Part shown: positions 25,840 to 35,755 of the stretch, piece after piece
Layout of the letters: each line of letters starts with the position of its first letter
Position numbering within the stretch: the stretch's first letter is position 1
Source of the DNA: Bacteroidota bacterium
GTDB taxonomy: Bacteria; Bacteroidota; Ignavibacteria; UBA10030
Length of the DNA stretch: 64,000 nt
Assembly (NCBI GenBank): GCA_025454835.1
Contig: JALONQ010000001.1
Coordinates: 310,001-374,000, forward strand
Direction of reading: 5' to 3'
The notes under the pieces: model-generated
The model's database searches: none
What the model was told of the DNA's origin: nothing
Seen by the model: the letters and a program-made list of their open reading frames with translations, nothing else
Position numbers and translations under genes: made by a program

Positions 25840-26517
25840 CTACGAAAGGTCGATCATGCGAATGTCCTTGATGTACTGTACCGTCTTGTCTTCACGGAGA
25901 TTCTTCAGTTTTTCCATCTTTCCGTCGATCCGTTCCAGGTTCTCGCGCATCAGGCCAAGGTACTTCACGGCCTTCTCGTCGAGCGGCCGGCCCTCCAGCG
26001 TCCGCACGATCTCTCGCATGGCCGCCAGCGGTCCGGAGATCTCCTTGGTGATCCCGACGATCATCTCCTGCATGGCCTCGAGGCGATTGCGACGGAATTC
26101 CAACTGTTCGAGTTCGCGTGCCAGAACGTGCCGCTCGTGGACCGCGGCCAGCGTTTGCGGAAAAACGTGACCGTCGATGTCTTCCTTCGTCAGGAACTCG
26201 CGCACGCCGAGCTTCATCACTTCGCGCACGAGCTGCATGTCGCGATGGACGGTGAGGAAGATGATCGCCGCCGAGCAACCCTGTCCAAGCAGTTGCGATG
26301 CCGTCGCCAACCCGTCCTGATCGGGCAGATGATAGTCCATCAACACCAGGTCGATGTCGCGCCGCTCGCGGCACGCCTCGACCGCCGCCCGCCCAGATCC
26401 GACAGACGTCGTCGAGAAGACCGCGACATCCGACCTCGCAAGCACCATCTCCACGAGGCGCGCCGTCTCGGGTGAGTCTTCGACCAGCAGCACGTTGATG
26501 GGTCGGGGTTCGCTCAT
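25840..26517 (-). CDS. Response regulator with degenerate HisKA-like helix
   Basis: A 225-residue protein. Residues 1-125 form a receiver domain with acidic pocket (LLVEDSPE), phospho-acceptor D61 (LVLMDYHLPDQDG), the LTVH switch Thr and K111 (FLTKED). A coiled-coil stretch then leads to a helix that lines up with a HisKA dimerisation motif (EMIVGITKEISGPLAAMREI), but the phosphorylated His is Lys158. There is no ATPase domain. The start at 26517 has GGAG upstream. It follows aroF by one base. A phosphorelay output through protein contact is an inference. Confidence 0.8.
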   Translation of the reverse strand: MSEPRPINVLLVEDSPETARLVEMVLARSDVAVFSTTSVGSGRAAVEACRERRDIDLVLMDYHLPDQDGLATASQLLGQGCSAAIIFLTVHRDMQLVREVMKLGVREFLTKEDIDGHVFPQTLAAVHERHVLARELEQLEFRRNRLEAMQEMIVGITKEISGPLAAMREIVRTLEGRPLDEKAVKYLGLMRENLERIDGKMEKLKNLREDKTVQYIKDIRMIDLS

Positions 26518-26518
26518 A

Positions 26519-27553
26519 TCAGGCTCCAACAGCCGCGACGGGCATTCGCCGCTTGACGAAGGGGACGAGGTCGTGCAGGCGGGCCATCAGGGTCCGGAAG
26601 GTCTCGGGCCGCAACGATTGGTAGCCGTCGGAAAGCGCCGACGCTGGGTCAAGGTGCACTTCGATCATCAGGCCATCGGCCCCCGCCACCACAGCCGCCT
26701 GCGCCATGGGAATGACCAGGTCCCAGCGGCCAGTACCGTGGCTCGGGTCCACCAAGACCGGCAAATGCGAGAGCTTCTTCAGAAGCGGGACAGCGTTGAG
26801 GTCGAGGGTGTTGCGAGTCGAAGGTTCGAACGTCCGGATCCCCCGTTCGCACAGTATGATCTCATAGTTACCGCGCGATGCGAGGTACTCGGCCGCCATC
26901 AGCCACTCTTCGATCGTTGCAGCAAACGAACGCTTCAGCAAGACCGGCTTGCGTTCGTCTCCCAGTCGTTCCAACAAGGAGAAATTGAACATGTTCCGCG
27001 CGCCGACCTGGAGGATGTCGGACGCCGCAAGAACCTCGGGGAGCGACTCCGTGTCTTTGACCTCCGTCACGACCTTCATGCCGGTGCGGTCGGCCGCCTC
27101 ACGGAGGTACTCGAGGCCTTGTTCCTTGAGCCCCTGAAAAGCGTACGGAGATGTGCGTGGCTTGAAGGCCCCGCCTCGCAGGAAACGGACCCCTGTCTCT
27201 GCGAGCATTTCCGCCGTTTCAATGATCTGCTGACGGCTTTCAACAGAGCAGGGTCCGGCGATCACCGCCAATTCGGGCCCCCCGATCGACGCGGTTCCGC
27301 ATTGAATCACGGAATCGTCCGGCTTCACCTCGCGGCTGACGAGCTTGAACGGCTTCGAGACTCGGACGGCCTCAAGGACCCCCGTCATCGATTGAAAGAG
27401 GTCGGGATCGAGTCCGCCACGATTGCCCGTGATCCCGATGGCCACCCGTTCAGCGCCCGGGATCTTGTGCGGCACCAGTCCCAACAGTCGGATCTTTTCT
27501 TGTACCCGATCGACGTCTCCCGACGTCGCGTCGGCCTTCATGACCACAAGCAT
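26519..27553 (-). CDS. aroF: 3-deoxy-7-phosphoheptulonate synthase
   Basis: DAHP synthase, condensing phosphoenolpyruvate and erythrose-4-phosphate at the start of the shikimate pathway. This is the I-beta type: an N-terminal ferredoxin-like regulatory domain (about residues 1-70) precedes the KDSA-like barrel with [39 protein letters not shown] and [13 protein letters not shown]. At 344 residues it is normal for the type. The N-terminal domain is where Tyr/Phe feedback usually acts. Confidence 0.94.
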   Translation of the reverse strand: MLVVMKADATSGDVDRVQEKIRLLGLVPHKIPGAERVAIGITGNRGGLDPDLFQSMTGVLEAVRVSKPFKLVSREVKPDDSVIQCGTASIGGPELAVIAGPCSVESRQQIIETAEMLAETGVRFLRGGAFKPRTSPYAFQGLKEQGLEYLREAADRTGMKVVTEVKDTESLPEVLAASDILQVGARNMFNFSLLERLGDERKPVLLKRSFAATIEEWLMAAEYLASRGNYEIILCERGIRTFEPSTRNTLDLNAVPLLKKLSHLPVLVDPSHGTGRWDLVIPMAQAAVVAGADGLMIEVHLDPASALSDGYQSLRPETFRTLMARLHDLVPFVKRRMPVAAVGA

Positions 27554-27624
27554 GGCATCACATGGCTAATTCACATTCGAACCGCGGGCTCGTTCGCCCG
27601 TTCCATCGACGCCGTCTGGACACC

Positions 27625-28386
27625 TCACCAACGTCCGGTGGCGCCGCCACCGCCCGAGAGCCCGCCTCCACCGCTGAACCCTCCGAAGCCCCCACCCCCG
27701 CCAAATCCGCCCCCCCCAAAACCCCCTCCGCCGCCAAAAGAGCCGGGCCAGCCCCAGCCCCCGTAGTATTGATGTCCACGAGAGGTCAAGATCAGTCGCC
27801 GTCGCGAACGCAACATCGGCCGGACGATGAACAGCATGAACAGCAAGAACGCGATGAAGAGTCCCGACCCGAAGAGCGGCGCATCCTGGCCCCGGCGGTC
27901 GACCGTGTATTCGCCGGCGACCGCCCCGGCGATCGCATAGACGCCCGCGATAAGGCCGCCATAGTACTGCCCTTGTCGGAACCGCGGGAGGATCTCCGCT
28001 TCGATGATCTGCCGGCTCAGCGCATCGGTCAGCACGCCCTCGAGCCCATAGCCGACCTCAATGCGAACGGCCCGGTCATTCAGCGAGACAAGGATCAGAA
28101 CGCCGTTGTTCTTGTCCTTCTGGCCCAGGTGGGCCTGCTCGAACACCCGATTCGCGAGATCCTCGACGCTCCGATCACCGGCCGATTCTACCATCAGGAT
28201 CACAACCTGATTCGATGTCGTGTCTTCGAGAGCCTTCAGTTCCCCCTCGAGGGAGCGCCACTCGGCATAGGTCAGTGTGTTGGTGTGGTCGTTGACCCGT
28301 TGATCGAGCCGCGGCACGGCGTCTGCCTGGGCGGCGAGCGAGGCGGGTACCACCAAGAGGAGGAGGATGGCGACGAACGGTCGCAT
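27625..28386 (-). CDS. TPM-domain membrane protein with glycine-rich tail
   Basis: A 253-residue YgcG-like protein. It has a signal peptide (about residues 1-19), a periplasmic TPM domain (VNDHTNTLT through VGYGLEGVLTDALSRQII), a membrane helix (FGSGLFIAFLLFMLFIVRP) and a Gly/Phe-rich tail of repeated GGGGFGGG units. It overlaps lemA by one base (TGATG), the usual LemA-TPM gene pair. The tail is encoded by a C-rich stretch with an eight-C run at 27710-27717 that could slip in replication. Role in envelope maintenance is suggested only by the family. Confidence 0.85.
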   Translation of the reverse strand: MRPFVAILLLLVVPASLAAQADAVPRLDQRVNDHTNTLTYAEWRSLEGELKALEDTTSNQVVILMVESAGDRSVEDLANRVFEQAHLGQKDKNNGVLILVSLNDRAVRIEVGYGLEGVLTDALSRQIIEAEILPRFRQGQYYGGLIAGVYAIAGAVAGEYTVDRRGQDAPLFGSGLFIAFLLFMLFIVRPMLRSRRRLILTSRGHQYYGGWGWPGSFGGGGGFGGGGFGGGGGFGGFSGGGGLSGGGGATGRW

Positions 28387-28991
28387 CAGAACTTCACCTG
28401 CGGAGCCTGCTCTGCGGCCGGAGCGGCATCGAAGTACGCCATCGAGGAGAAGCCGCCGATCCCTGCGATGACCGACGCCGGGAAACGCCGCAGGCGGATG
28501 TTGTAGTCTTGCACGACTTCCGTGTAACGACGTCGCTCAACAGCGATGCGGTTCTCCGTTCCTTCCAGCTGGGATTGGAGCGACAGGAAATTCTGGTCAG
28601 ATTTCAGGGTCGGATAGTTCTCCGTGATGACCAAGAGTCTCGAGAGTGCCTGCGAGAGGCCGTCCTGCGCTTGCTGGAACCGCGAAAAGGCCAGCGGGTC
28701 GCGAAGCACCTCGGGCGTGACCTTCAGTTGTCCCACGCTGGCCCGGGCAGCCGTGACGTTCTCCAGAACCTCGCGCTCCTGCTTCGCGAAGCCTTTGACC
28801 GTCTCGACGAGGTTCGGGATCAGGTCGAAACGGCGCTGATACTGGTTCTCGACCTGCGCCCATGCGCCCCGCACCGATTCCTCGGCCGTGACGAGACCAT
28901 TGTAGACCGAGATCCCCCAGCCCACCAGACCGATGCCCAGCAAGACCACGATGCCGAGGACCGCCAACGCAATAGCCAACGGACGACTCAC
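28386..28991 (-). CDS. lemA: LemA family protein
   Basis: A 201-residue LemA protein: one N-terminal membrane helix (IALAVLGIVVLLGIGLVGWG) and a four-helix-bundle domain with VRGAWAQVENQYQRRFDLIP, the family signature, and YPTLKSDQNFLSLQSQLEGT. The start is a GTG at 28991 with a strong AGGAG upstream; the longer frame to 29084 has no such site. It forms a pair with the downstream TPM gene. Confidence 0.93.
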   Translation of the reverse strand: MSRPLAIALAVLGIVVLLGIGLVGWGISVYNGLVTAEESVRGAWAQVENQYQRRFDLIPNLVETVKGFAKQEREVLENVTAARASVGQLKVTPEVLRDPLAFSRFQQAQDGLSQALSRLLVITENYPTLKSDQNFLSLQSQLEGTENRIAVERRRYTEVVQDYNIRLRRFPASVIAGIGGFSSMAYFDAAPAAEQAPQVKF

Positions 28992-29082
28992 GTTCTTTCT
29001 CCTTTTTTGGTGCTTTCGCGCCCGAAACCCTTGGTAGACAAGGGAATGCCCATTGATGGTAGCAAACGCTCGTCCGAAAAAC

Positions 29083-29111
29083 AAATGAACGCGCCGTTGC
29101 GCGCTTCATTT
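29083..29111 (-). terminator. Hairpin with T tract upstream of lemA
   Basis: A 12-bp stem with one bulged base (AAATGAACGCGC against GCGCGCTTCATTT, loop CGTT) lies in the 165-base gap between lemA and panD. On the minus strand it is followed by GTTTTT, the form of an intrinsic terminator. No minus-strand gene ends just before it, so it would stop read-through from the acyl-CoA dehydrogenase operon or act as an attenuator for lemA. Confidence 0.45.
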
Positions 29112-29156
29112 GAAGCTTCGGACATCGCTCCGTACGTTGAACCACCGGAGAGACCT

Positions 29157-29531
29157 ATGCGAATCTATCTGCGCTCCAAGATCCACAAAGCCACGGTCAC
29201 AAACGCCGACCTGCACTACGTCGGTTCCATTACGATCGACGAGGCGTTGATGGAGAAGGCCGACCTCGCCGAGTACGAACGCGTGCTCGTCGTGAATAAC
29301 ACCGACGGGCAGCGCCTGGAGACCTATGTCATCCGAGGTCCGCGTAACTCGGGCGCGATCGAGATGAACGGTGCGGCGGCCCACCTGATCCATCGGGGAC
29401 ATGAGGTCATCATCATGGCCTTCGAAGTCTCCGACCAGCCTCCGACCCCGCGGAATGTCCTCGTCGACGCGAACAACCAGTTCGTTCGCTACCTCACCGA
29501 AGAGAGTTCCTCCACCGTCGACGGTTGCTGA
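29157..29531 (+). CDS. panD: Aspartate 1-decarboxylase (pro-enzyme)
   Basis: A 124-residue pyruvoyl enzyme making beta-alanine from aspartate for pantothenate and CoA. It starts MRIYLRSKIHKATVT and has the self-cleavage site G-S in LHYVGSITIDEALM; cleavage yields the pyruvoyl group. Later motifs are NGAAAHLIHRGHEVIIMAF. The start at 29157 is fixed by a GGAG upstream and by family length. A long in-frame extension upstream is antisense to lemA and is not part of the gene. Confidence 0.96.
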   Translation: MRIYLRSKIHKATVTNADLHYVGSITIDEALMEKADLAEYERVLVVNNTDGQRLETYVIRGPRNSGAIEMNGAAAHLIHRGHEVIIMAFEVSDQPPTPRNVLVDANNQFVRYLTEESSSTVDGC

Positions 29532-29565
29532 GATGGCCTCGAAAGAGCAACGGCTGGAAACGGCG

Positions 29566-29589
29566 CGAGGCAGTCCGAAGGCTGCCTCG
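29566..29589 (+). terminator. Hairpin after panD
   Basis: CGAGGCAG/CTGCCTCG with two further possible pairs and a CGAA tetraloop lies 34 bases past the panD stop, between convergent panD and the acyl-CoA dehydrogenase gene. The following bases are only weakly T-rich, so termination is likely but not certain. Confidence 0.5.
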
Positions 29590-29614
29590 TACGCTTTCCT
29601 CGCGACCTCCCAGC

Positions 29615-30757
29615 TCACACCCCGAGCAATGAACGCGCGATCACGATATGCTGGATCTCCGAGGTCCCTTCATAGATCTCGGTGATCTTCGCGTCGCGTA
29701 GATACCGTTCGACCTTGTACTCCCGAACGTAGCCGTAGCCTCCATGGATCTGGATCGCCTCCAAGGCCGCCTTGACGGCCGTCCGGGAAGCGTACAGCTT
29801 CGCCATGGCCGCGGCTGTTCCGTAGGCTTCGTGCCGGTCCTTCAGTCGTGCGGCTTCCCACACGAGCAGCCGCGAGGCTTGAACGTCGGTGGCCATATCG
29901 GCGATCTTGAACTGGATCGCCTGCAGATTCGCGATCGGCCGATCGAACGCCTTGCGCTCTTTGCTGTAGGCGATCGACGCCTCCAACGAGGCCTGCGCAA
30001 TACCCAAGGCCTGCGCCGCGATCCCGATACGGCCCCCGTCCAGCGTCTTCAGCGCGAACTTGATGCCGGCTCCTTCGTCGCCGATCCGATTTGCCGCCGG
30101 GAGGCGGACGTCTTGGAACGTGAGCGTGACCGTATCAGAGCTCCGGATCCCGAGCTTTCGCTCCTTCTTCCCCACGCCAAATCCAGGCATCCCCTTTTCG
30201 ACGATGAAGGCCGAGACCCCCTTGGCGCCTTTGGCGCGGTCCGTTGCCGCCATCACGAGGACGATGTCTGCGGTCGAGCCGTTGGTGATCCAGTTCTTTG
30301 TGCCATTGAGAAGGTAGAAGTCTCCGTCCTTGGTGGCCGTCGTCCGTTGGTTCGTCGCATCGCTGCCCGCTTCGGGCTCTGACAGCGCGAACGCTCCCAA
30401 CTTCTTGCCGCTGGCAAGATCGATGAGGTACCGCTGCTTTTGGTCCTCCGTACCGAACGCCTCCAGACCCCACGTGACGAGCGAGTTGTTGACCGACATG
30501 ATCACACCGGCCGACGCGTCGACCTTCGAGATCTCTTCCATCGCCAGCACGTACGACATCGTGTCGAGTCCGGCGCCCCCGTATTGCTCGGAGATCATCA
30601 TGCCCATGAAGCCGAGCTCGCCCATCTGCTTGACGGCGTCGTAGGGAAAGATCTCTTTTTCGTCCCGCTCGTCAGCTGTCGGGGCGAGGACGTCCGCTGC
30701 AAACTTGCGGGCGGTCTCCTGGATCATGAGGTGGGTCTCGTTGAGCGTGGGCTCCAT
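29615..30757 (-). CDS. Acyl-CoA dehydrogenase (short-chain type)
   Basis: FAD enzyme that oxidises acyl-CoA to enoyl-CoA. The 380-residue product has the family motifs FALSEPEAGSDA, TNGSTADIVLVMA, GGRIGIAAQALGIA and, near the C-terminus, IHGGYGYVREYKVERYLRDA followed by ITEIYEGTSEIQ with the catalytic Glu. This pattern fits butyryl/short-chain enzymes. The start at 30757 (MEPTLNETHLMIQ) is chosen over a longer frame to 30814. It follows the 3-hydroxyacyl-CoA dehydrogenase and thiolase genes, so the three make a beta-oxidation or reverse butyrate module. Confidence 0.92.
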   Translation of the reverse strand: MEPTLNETHLMIQETARKFAADVLAPTADERDEKEIFPYDAVKQMGELGFMGMMISEQYGGAGLDTMSYVLAMEEISKVDASAGVIMSVNNSLVTWGLEAFGTEDQKQRYLIDLASGKKLGAFALSEPEAGSDATNQRTTATKDGDFYLLNGTKNWITNGSTADIVLVMAATDRAKGAKGVSAFIVEKGMPGFGVGKKERKLGIRSSDTVTLTFQDVRLPAANRIGDEGAGIKFALKTLDGGRIGIAAQALGIAQASLEASIAYSKERKAFDRPIANLQAIQFKIADMATDVQASRLLVWEAARLKDRHEAYGTAAAMAKLYASRTAVKAALEAIQIHGGYGYVREYKVERYLRDAKITEIYEGTSEIQHIVIARSLLGV

Positions 30758-30810
30758 AGGCGCGATCGCTGATGAGTCGTGGTTGACGAAGCGTCGTGGC
30801 TGGTACGACC

Positions 30811-31671
30811 TCACTTCGCGTAGTCGTAGAACCCTTTGCCGGATTTCCTGCCCAGATGTCCGGCGGCGACCATCTTCTTCAACAACGGGCAGGGACGGTA
30901 TTTGCTGTCGCCGAGGCCGTCGTGCAGGACCTCCATGATCGACAGGCAGACGTCCAGCCCGATGAAATCCGCCAATTGGAGCGGGCCCATCGGATGGTTC
31001 ATGCCGAGCTTCATGACGGTATCGATCGATTCAGGCGTTGCGACGCCTTCCATGACACAGTACATCGCCTCGTTCAGCATCGGCAGGAGCACGCGGTTCG
31101 ATACGAAACCCGGATAGTCGCGCACTTCGACAGGCGTCTTCTCCAGCTTCGTCGTCAGGTCACGCACGGTCTCGTACGTGGCGTCGGACGTCGCAAGTCC
31201 CCTGATAATCTCGACGAGCTTCATGACCGGCACCGGGTTCATGAAGTGCATCCCGACCACCTTGTCGGGGCGCTTTGTCACCGCCGCCAGTTCTGTAATG
31301 GAGATCGACGACGTGTTGCTGGCCAAGATCACGTCTGGAGCCGAAAGCCGGTCCAGATCGCGATACAGGTCCTTCTTGACCTGGATCTGTTCAGTGATGG
31401 CTTCGACGACGAGGCCGGCGTTCTTGACGGCCTCAGCAAGGTCGGTCGTGGCCTTGATGCGGCCGAGGACCTGTTGCTTCTGGTCCTCGGTGATCGTCCC
31501 CTTCTTGATCTGGCGGTCCAGATTCCCGCCGATCGTCGCGAGGGCCCGGTCGAGGAATTCCTGCTTCACGTCGCAGAGGGCGACCTGGTAGCCATACTGT
31601 GCGAACACGTGGGCGATGCCATTGCCCATCGTGCCGGAACCGACCACAGTGACCGCGGAGAGTGGTGGCAT
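30811..31671 (-). CDS. hbd: 3-hydroxybutyryl-CoA dehydrogenase
   Basis: A 286-residue NAD(P)-dependent dehydrogenase interconverting acetoacetyl-CoA and 3-hydroxybutyryl-CoA. Rossmann motif [16 protein letters not shown], then [14 protein letters not shown] and the catalytic region [15 protein letters not shown], and a C-terminal helical domain with [14 protein letters not shown] and [20 protein letters not shown]. Single-domain length without a crotonase domain. It lies 19 bases after the thiolase gene. An enoyl-CoA hydratase gene is missing from this cluster. Confidence 0.93.
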   Translation of the reverse strand: MPPLSAVTVVGSGTMGNGIAHVFAQYGYQVALCDVKQEFLDRALATIGGNLDRQIKKGTITEDQKQQVLGRIKATTDLAEAVKNAGLVVEAITEQIQVKKDLYRDLDRLSAPDVILASNTSSISITELAAVTKRPDKVVGMHFMNPVPVMKLVEIIRGLATSDATYETVRDLTTKLEKTPVEVRDYPGFVSNRVLLPMLNEAMYCVMEGVATPESIDTVMKLGMNHPMGPLQLADFIGLDVCLSIMEVLHDGLGDSKYRPCPLLKKMVAAGHLGRKSGKGFYDYAK

Positions 31672-31690
31672 GGTGTGCTCCGATCAGAGT

Positions 31691-32869
31691 TCAGAGGAGT
31701 CGTTCGACGATGAGCCCGGAAGCCTCGCCGCCGCCGATGCAGATGGCCGCCATGCCGGTCCGGGCGTTGCGCTGCTTGAGGGCTGAGAGGAGGGTGACGA
31801 GGATACGGGCACCGCTGGCCCCGATCGGATGACCCAACGCCACTGCGCCGCCATTGACGTTGACCTTCGCCGGGTCCAGCTTTGCCGCTTGGTTCACGGC
31901 CAACGCAACGACCGCGAAGGCCTCGTTCACTTCGAACAGGTCGATGTCGCCCACGGACTTGCCGGCTTTGGCAAGGACCTTCTCGATCACGTCGGCCGGT
32001 GCCGTGGTGAACCACTCGGGCTTCTTGGCATAGGAGGCGAAGGCGCCGATCGTCGCGAGCGGCTTCAACCCCCGTTTCTTCGCCTCTTCGGCCGACATGA
32101 TCACGAGGGCCGCGGCACCATCGTTGATCTTCGACGCGTTCGCGGCCGTGACCGTCCCATCTTTCACGAAGGCGGGTTTCAGCGCCGGGATCTTGTCAAA
32201 GTTGGTCTTGAAGGGCTCTTCATCCTGGCTGATCGACTCCGACCCCTTCTTCCCTTCAATCACGACCGGCACGACTTCTTCTGCGTAGCGTCCCTCAGCC
32301 CAGGCCGCCTGCGCTCTCTTGTAGCTTTCGACCGCAAAGGCGTCCTGCGCCTCACGGGGGATGTGGCATTCCTTCGCGCACAGTTCCGCTGCATTCCCCA
32401 TGTGATAGTCGTTGTAGACGTCCCACAGACCATCCTTGACCATCCCGTCGACGACCTGCCCATGGCCCATCCGATAGCCGGTACGGGCCTTCTCGAGCAG
32501 GTAGGGGACATTCGACATGCTCTCCATGCCTCCCGCTACGATCGTCCTGGCATGGCCGAGCTGAATGGACTGGGCCGCCAACATCACGGCTTTGAGTCCT
32601 GACCCGCAGACCTTGTTGATGGTCATGCATTCGACCGATTCTGGCAGGCCGGCGTACAGCGCCGCTTGCCGGGCCGGCGCCTGACCTTCGCCGGCGGTCA
32701 GGACGTTCCCCATGATCACCTCGTCGATATCGCCGGGTTGGAGTCCGGCGCGCTTGACGGCTTCCTTGATCGCGATGGCGCCCAGTTTCGGTGCCGACAG
32801 GGCGCTGAGGGTGCCGCCGAACGAACCGATCGGCGTGCGGCAGGCGCTGACAATGACAGCGTCATTCAT
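31691..32869 (-). CDS. Acetyl-CoA acetyltransferase (thiolase)
   Basis: A 392-residue thiolase, interconverting two acetyl-CoA and acetoacetyl-CoA or cleaving 3-ketoacyl-CoA. Active-site residues are present: Cys in MTINKVCGSGLKAV, His in ALGHPIGASGARI and the C-terminal Cys in AAICIGGGEASG. The start at 32869 (MNDAVIVSACRTPIG) is favoured over a longer frame to 32926. It heads a run with hbd and the acyl-CoA dehydrogenase, and follows rho after a hairpin. Confidence 0.93.
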   Translation of the reverse strand: MNDAVIVSACRTPIGSFGGTLSALSAPKLGAIAIKEAVKRAGLQPGDIDEVIMGNVLTAGEGQAPARQAALYAGLPESVECMTINKVCGSGLKAVMLAAQSIQLGHARTIVAGGMESMSNVPYLLEKARTGYRMGHGQVVDGMVKDGLWDVYNDYHMGNAAELCAKECHIPREAQDAFAVESYKRAQAAWAEGRYAEEVVPVVIEGKKGSESISQDEEPFKTNFDKIPALKPAFVKDGTVTAANASKINDGAAALVIMSAEEAKKRGLKPLATIGAFASYAKKPEWFTTAPADVIEKVLAKAGKSVGDIDLFEVNEAFAVVALAVNQAAKLDPAKVNVNGGAVALGHPIGASGARILVTLLSALKQRNARTGMAAICIGGGEASGLIVERLL

Positions 32870-32913
32870 GGGCGAGACCTCTTCATGGCTTCTTGTCAAG
32901 TTGGAAATTTGCT

Positions 32914-32955
32914 CACGAAGGAACACGAAGCAACGCCAATGCGTGTCCCTTCGTG
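32914..32955 (-). repeat. Long hairpin between rho and thiolase
   Basis: Arms CACGAAGGAACACG (32914-32927) and CGTGTCCCTTCGTG (32942-32955) pair over 14 bases with one mismatch and a 14-base loop. It lies 34 bases past the rho stop codon and 45 before the thiolase start. The minus strand then reads TGAGCAAATTTCC, so it may be a weak terminator for rho or an RNA-protection hairpin. Confidence 0.55.
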
Positions 32956-32988
32956 GTCCCGACTATCCTGGGGGACGTCCGAACACGA

Positions 32989-34242
<1,254 letters not shown>

Positions 34243-34415
34243 GGAGGGATTCCTTCGATGGTGAGGCGGCTGTGGATCGGACGCGGAAACGGCACGGACC
34301 GCGGCGCCGTTCAGGACCGCATCCGGGAATGGAATTCGGGTTGGGGAAAAGGTGTAGGTCGAGGGGGTTCGACGGGTTGGGAAGTCTGCTCCGGATGGAG
34401 CTCAGAACCGGTGGC

Positions 34416-34444
34416 AGTATAGACCATTATTGACTGATTGTCAA
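34416..34444 (-). promoter_or_regulatory. Strong sigma-70-type promoter of rho
   Basis: On the minus strand a perfect TTGACA (34439-34444), 17-base spacer and TATACT (34416-34421) lie upstream of rho. The -35 box is inside the last codons of folC and the folC stop is in the spacer. The start site would be near 34409, giving an untranslated leader to 34243. I see no strong hairpin in the leader, and nothing else in the 184-base folC-rho gap. Confidence 0.75.
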
Positions 34445-35755
34445 GTATCGGCGACGTTCCAACTGCGCCAGCGCTTCGCCGACGACGAAGTGCGATCCGG
34501 TCACAAGCACCGTGCCTCCGACACCGGCCCGGCGGAGCGCCAGCCTGACCCCTGCTGCAACCGATACCGCCGGTGTTGCGGCCACGCCCGACGACCGGAA
34601 CGCAGAGGCCACATCATCCGCAGGAAGAGCCCGGCTCGTTCGCGCCGCCACGGCGATCACCTCCCTTCCCACCCGACCGAGTGCTCTCGCGATCGACCGC
34701 AGGTCCTTGTCGTCTGCTACGCCGACCACCATGACCGATGGACGCAGCCCGAGTTTGCCGAGCGAAGAGGCCAACGACCTCACCGCGGCTGGATTATGAC
34801 CCACGTCGACGATAACGCGCGGCCGCCGTCGAACCAGCGTGAGCCGTCCGCGCATTCCCGTTAGCGAAGTCACGCCCCGCAAACCACGCTCCAGCGCCCC
34901 GTCGGGCACCGGCAGGCCGGACCGACGGAGATGTTCGATCGACGCCAGCGCTGTCCGGACATTGGCGACCTGGAAGACACCCGGCCAACCGATGACATGC
35001 CTCCGTTCCCCGGGCCCTTTCCGACCGAGCAAGATCGTCGTTCCATCGATGGAGCGTGAATGGATCCTCAACGGAATGATCGTCGCATCGACGAGAGGCG
35101 CATTCATCCGGCGCGCTTGCCGCTCGATCACGCGTCGCGCCTTGCCGGGACGCACACCCACGACACACGGCGTTCGCGGTTTGATGATGCCCGCTTTCTC
35201 GAATGCGATATGTTCCACCGTCGGGCCCAGGATGGCCGTATGTTCGAGCCCGATCGTCGTGATCACGCTTAGGATCGGCGAGAGCACGTTCGTCGCATCG
35301 AGGCGACCCCCCAGGCCGGTCTCGATGACAGCGATGTCGACCTTCTCTTCGGCGAACCATCCGAAGGCCATCGCGGTCACCGCTTCGAAGAAGGTCGACC
35401 TCCGGCCCCAGACCTGCGGCAAGAGCTTGCGGGACCAACTGACGACGCGCTCGGCCGGTATCTCCCGGCCGTCGATGCGCATCCGCTCGCGAAAGTCGAC
35501 GAGATGAGGGGACGTGTAGAGTCCGGTTCGAAAGCCAGCCTCCATCAACACGGCTGCGATCAAGGCCGCCGTCGAACCCTTGCCGTTTGTGCCGGCAATG
35601 TGAATGGTGCGAAAACGCCGATGAGGGTCGCCGACCGAGTGAAGAAGGCCTACGATGTTCTTCAGACCCAGCTTGATCCCGAACGACTGCAGCGCGTACA
35701 GCTCCCGGACGGCCTGCGGATATCCGGCCGGCAGTGAATGGCGTGTCAGAGCCAC
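34427..35755 (-). CDS. folC: Folylpolyglutamate/dihydrofolate synthase
   Basis: A 442-residue Mur-ligase-like enzyme that adds glutamate to folates and may also make dihydrofolate from dihydropteroate. The ATP-binding P-loop HIAGTNGKGST, the following SPHLVDFRERMRIDG, VIETGLGGRLDATNV and IGLEHTAILG are typical, as is the C-terminal VDVGHNPAAV. The 5' end overlaps pyrD by ten bases, and rho follows with its own promoter inside the folC end. Confidence 0.94.
   Translation of the reverse strand: MALTRHSLPAGYPQAVRELYALQSFGIKLGLKNIVGLLHSVGDPHRRFRTIHIAGTNGKGSTAALIAAVLMEAGFRTGLYTSPHLVDFRERMRIDGREIPAERVVSWSRKLLPQVWGRRSTFFEAVTAMAFGWFAEEKVDIAVIETGLGGRLDATNVLSPILSVITTIGLEHTAILGPTVEHIAFEKAGIIKPRTPCVVGVRPGKARRVIERQARRMNAPLVDATIIPLRIHSRSIDGTTILLGRKGPGERRHVIGWPGVFQVANVRTALASIEHLRRSGLPVPDGALERGLRGVTSLTGMRGRLTLVRRRPRVIVDVGHNPAAVRSLASSLGKLGLRPSVMVVGVADDKDLRSIARALGRVGREVIAVAARTSRALPADDVASAFRSSGVAATPAVSVAAGVRLALRRAGVGGTVLVTGSHFVVGEALAQLERRRYLTISQ

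Noticed and set aside
27640-27745. Short GC-rich tandem repeats as a CRISPR or VNTR array
   Set aside because: They are simply codons of the glycine-rich tail of the TPM protein; there is no spacer pattern.
28509-29156. An N-terminal extension of panD on the plus strand
   Set aside because: It is antisense to lemA; panD length and its GGAG site fix the start at 29157.
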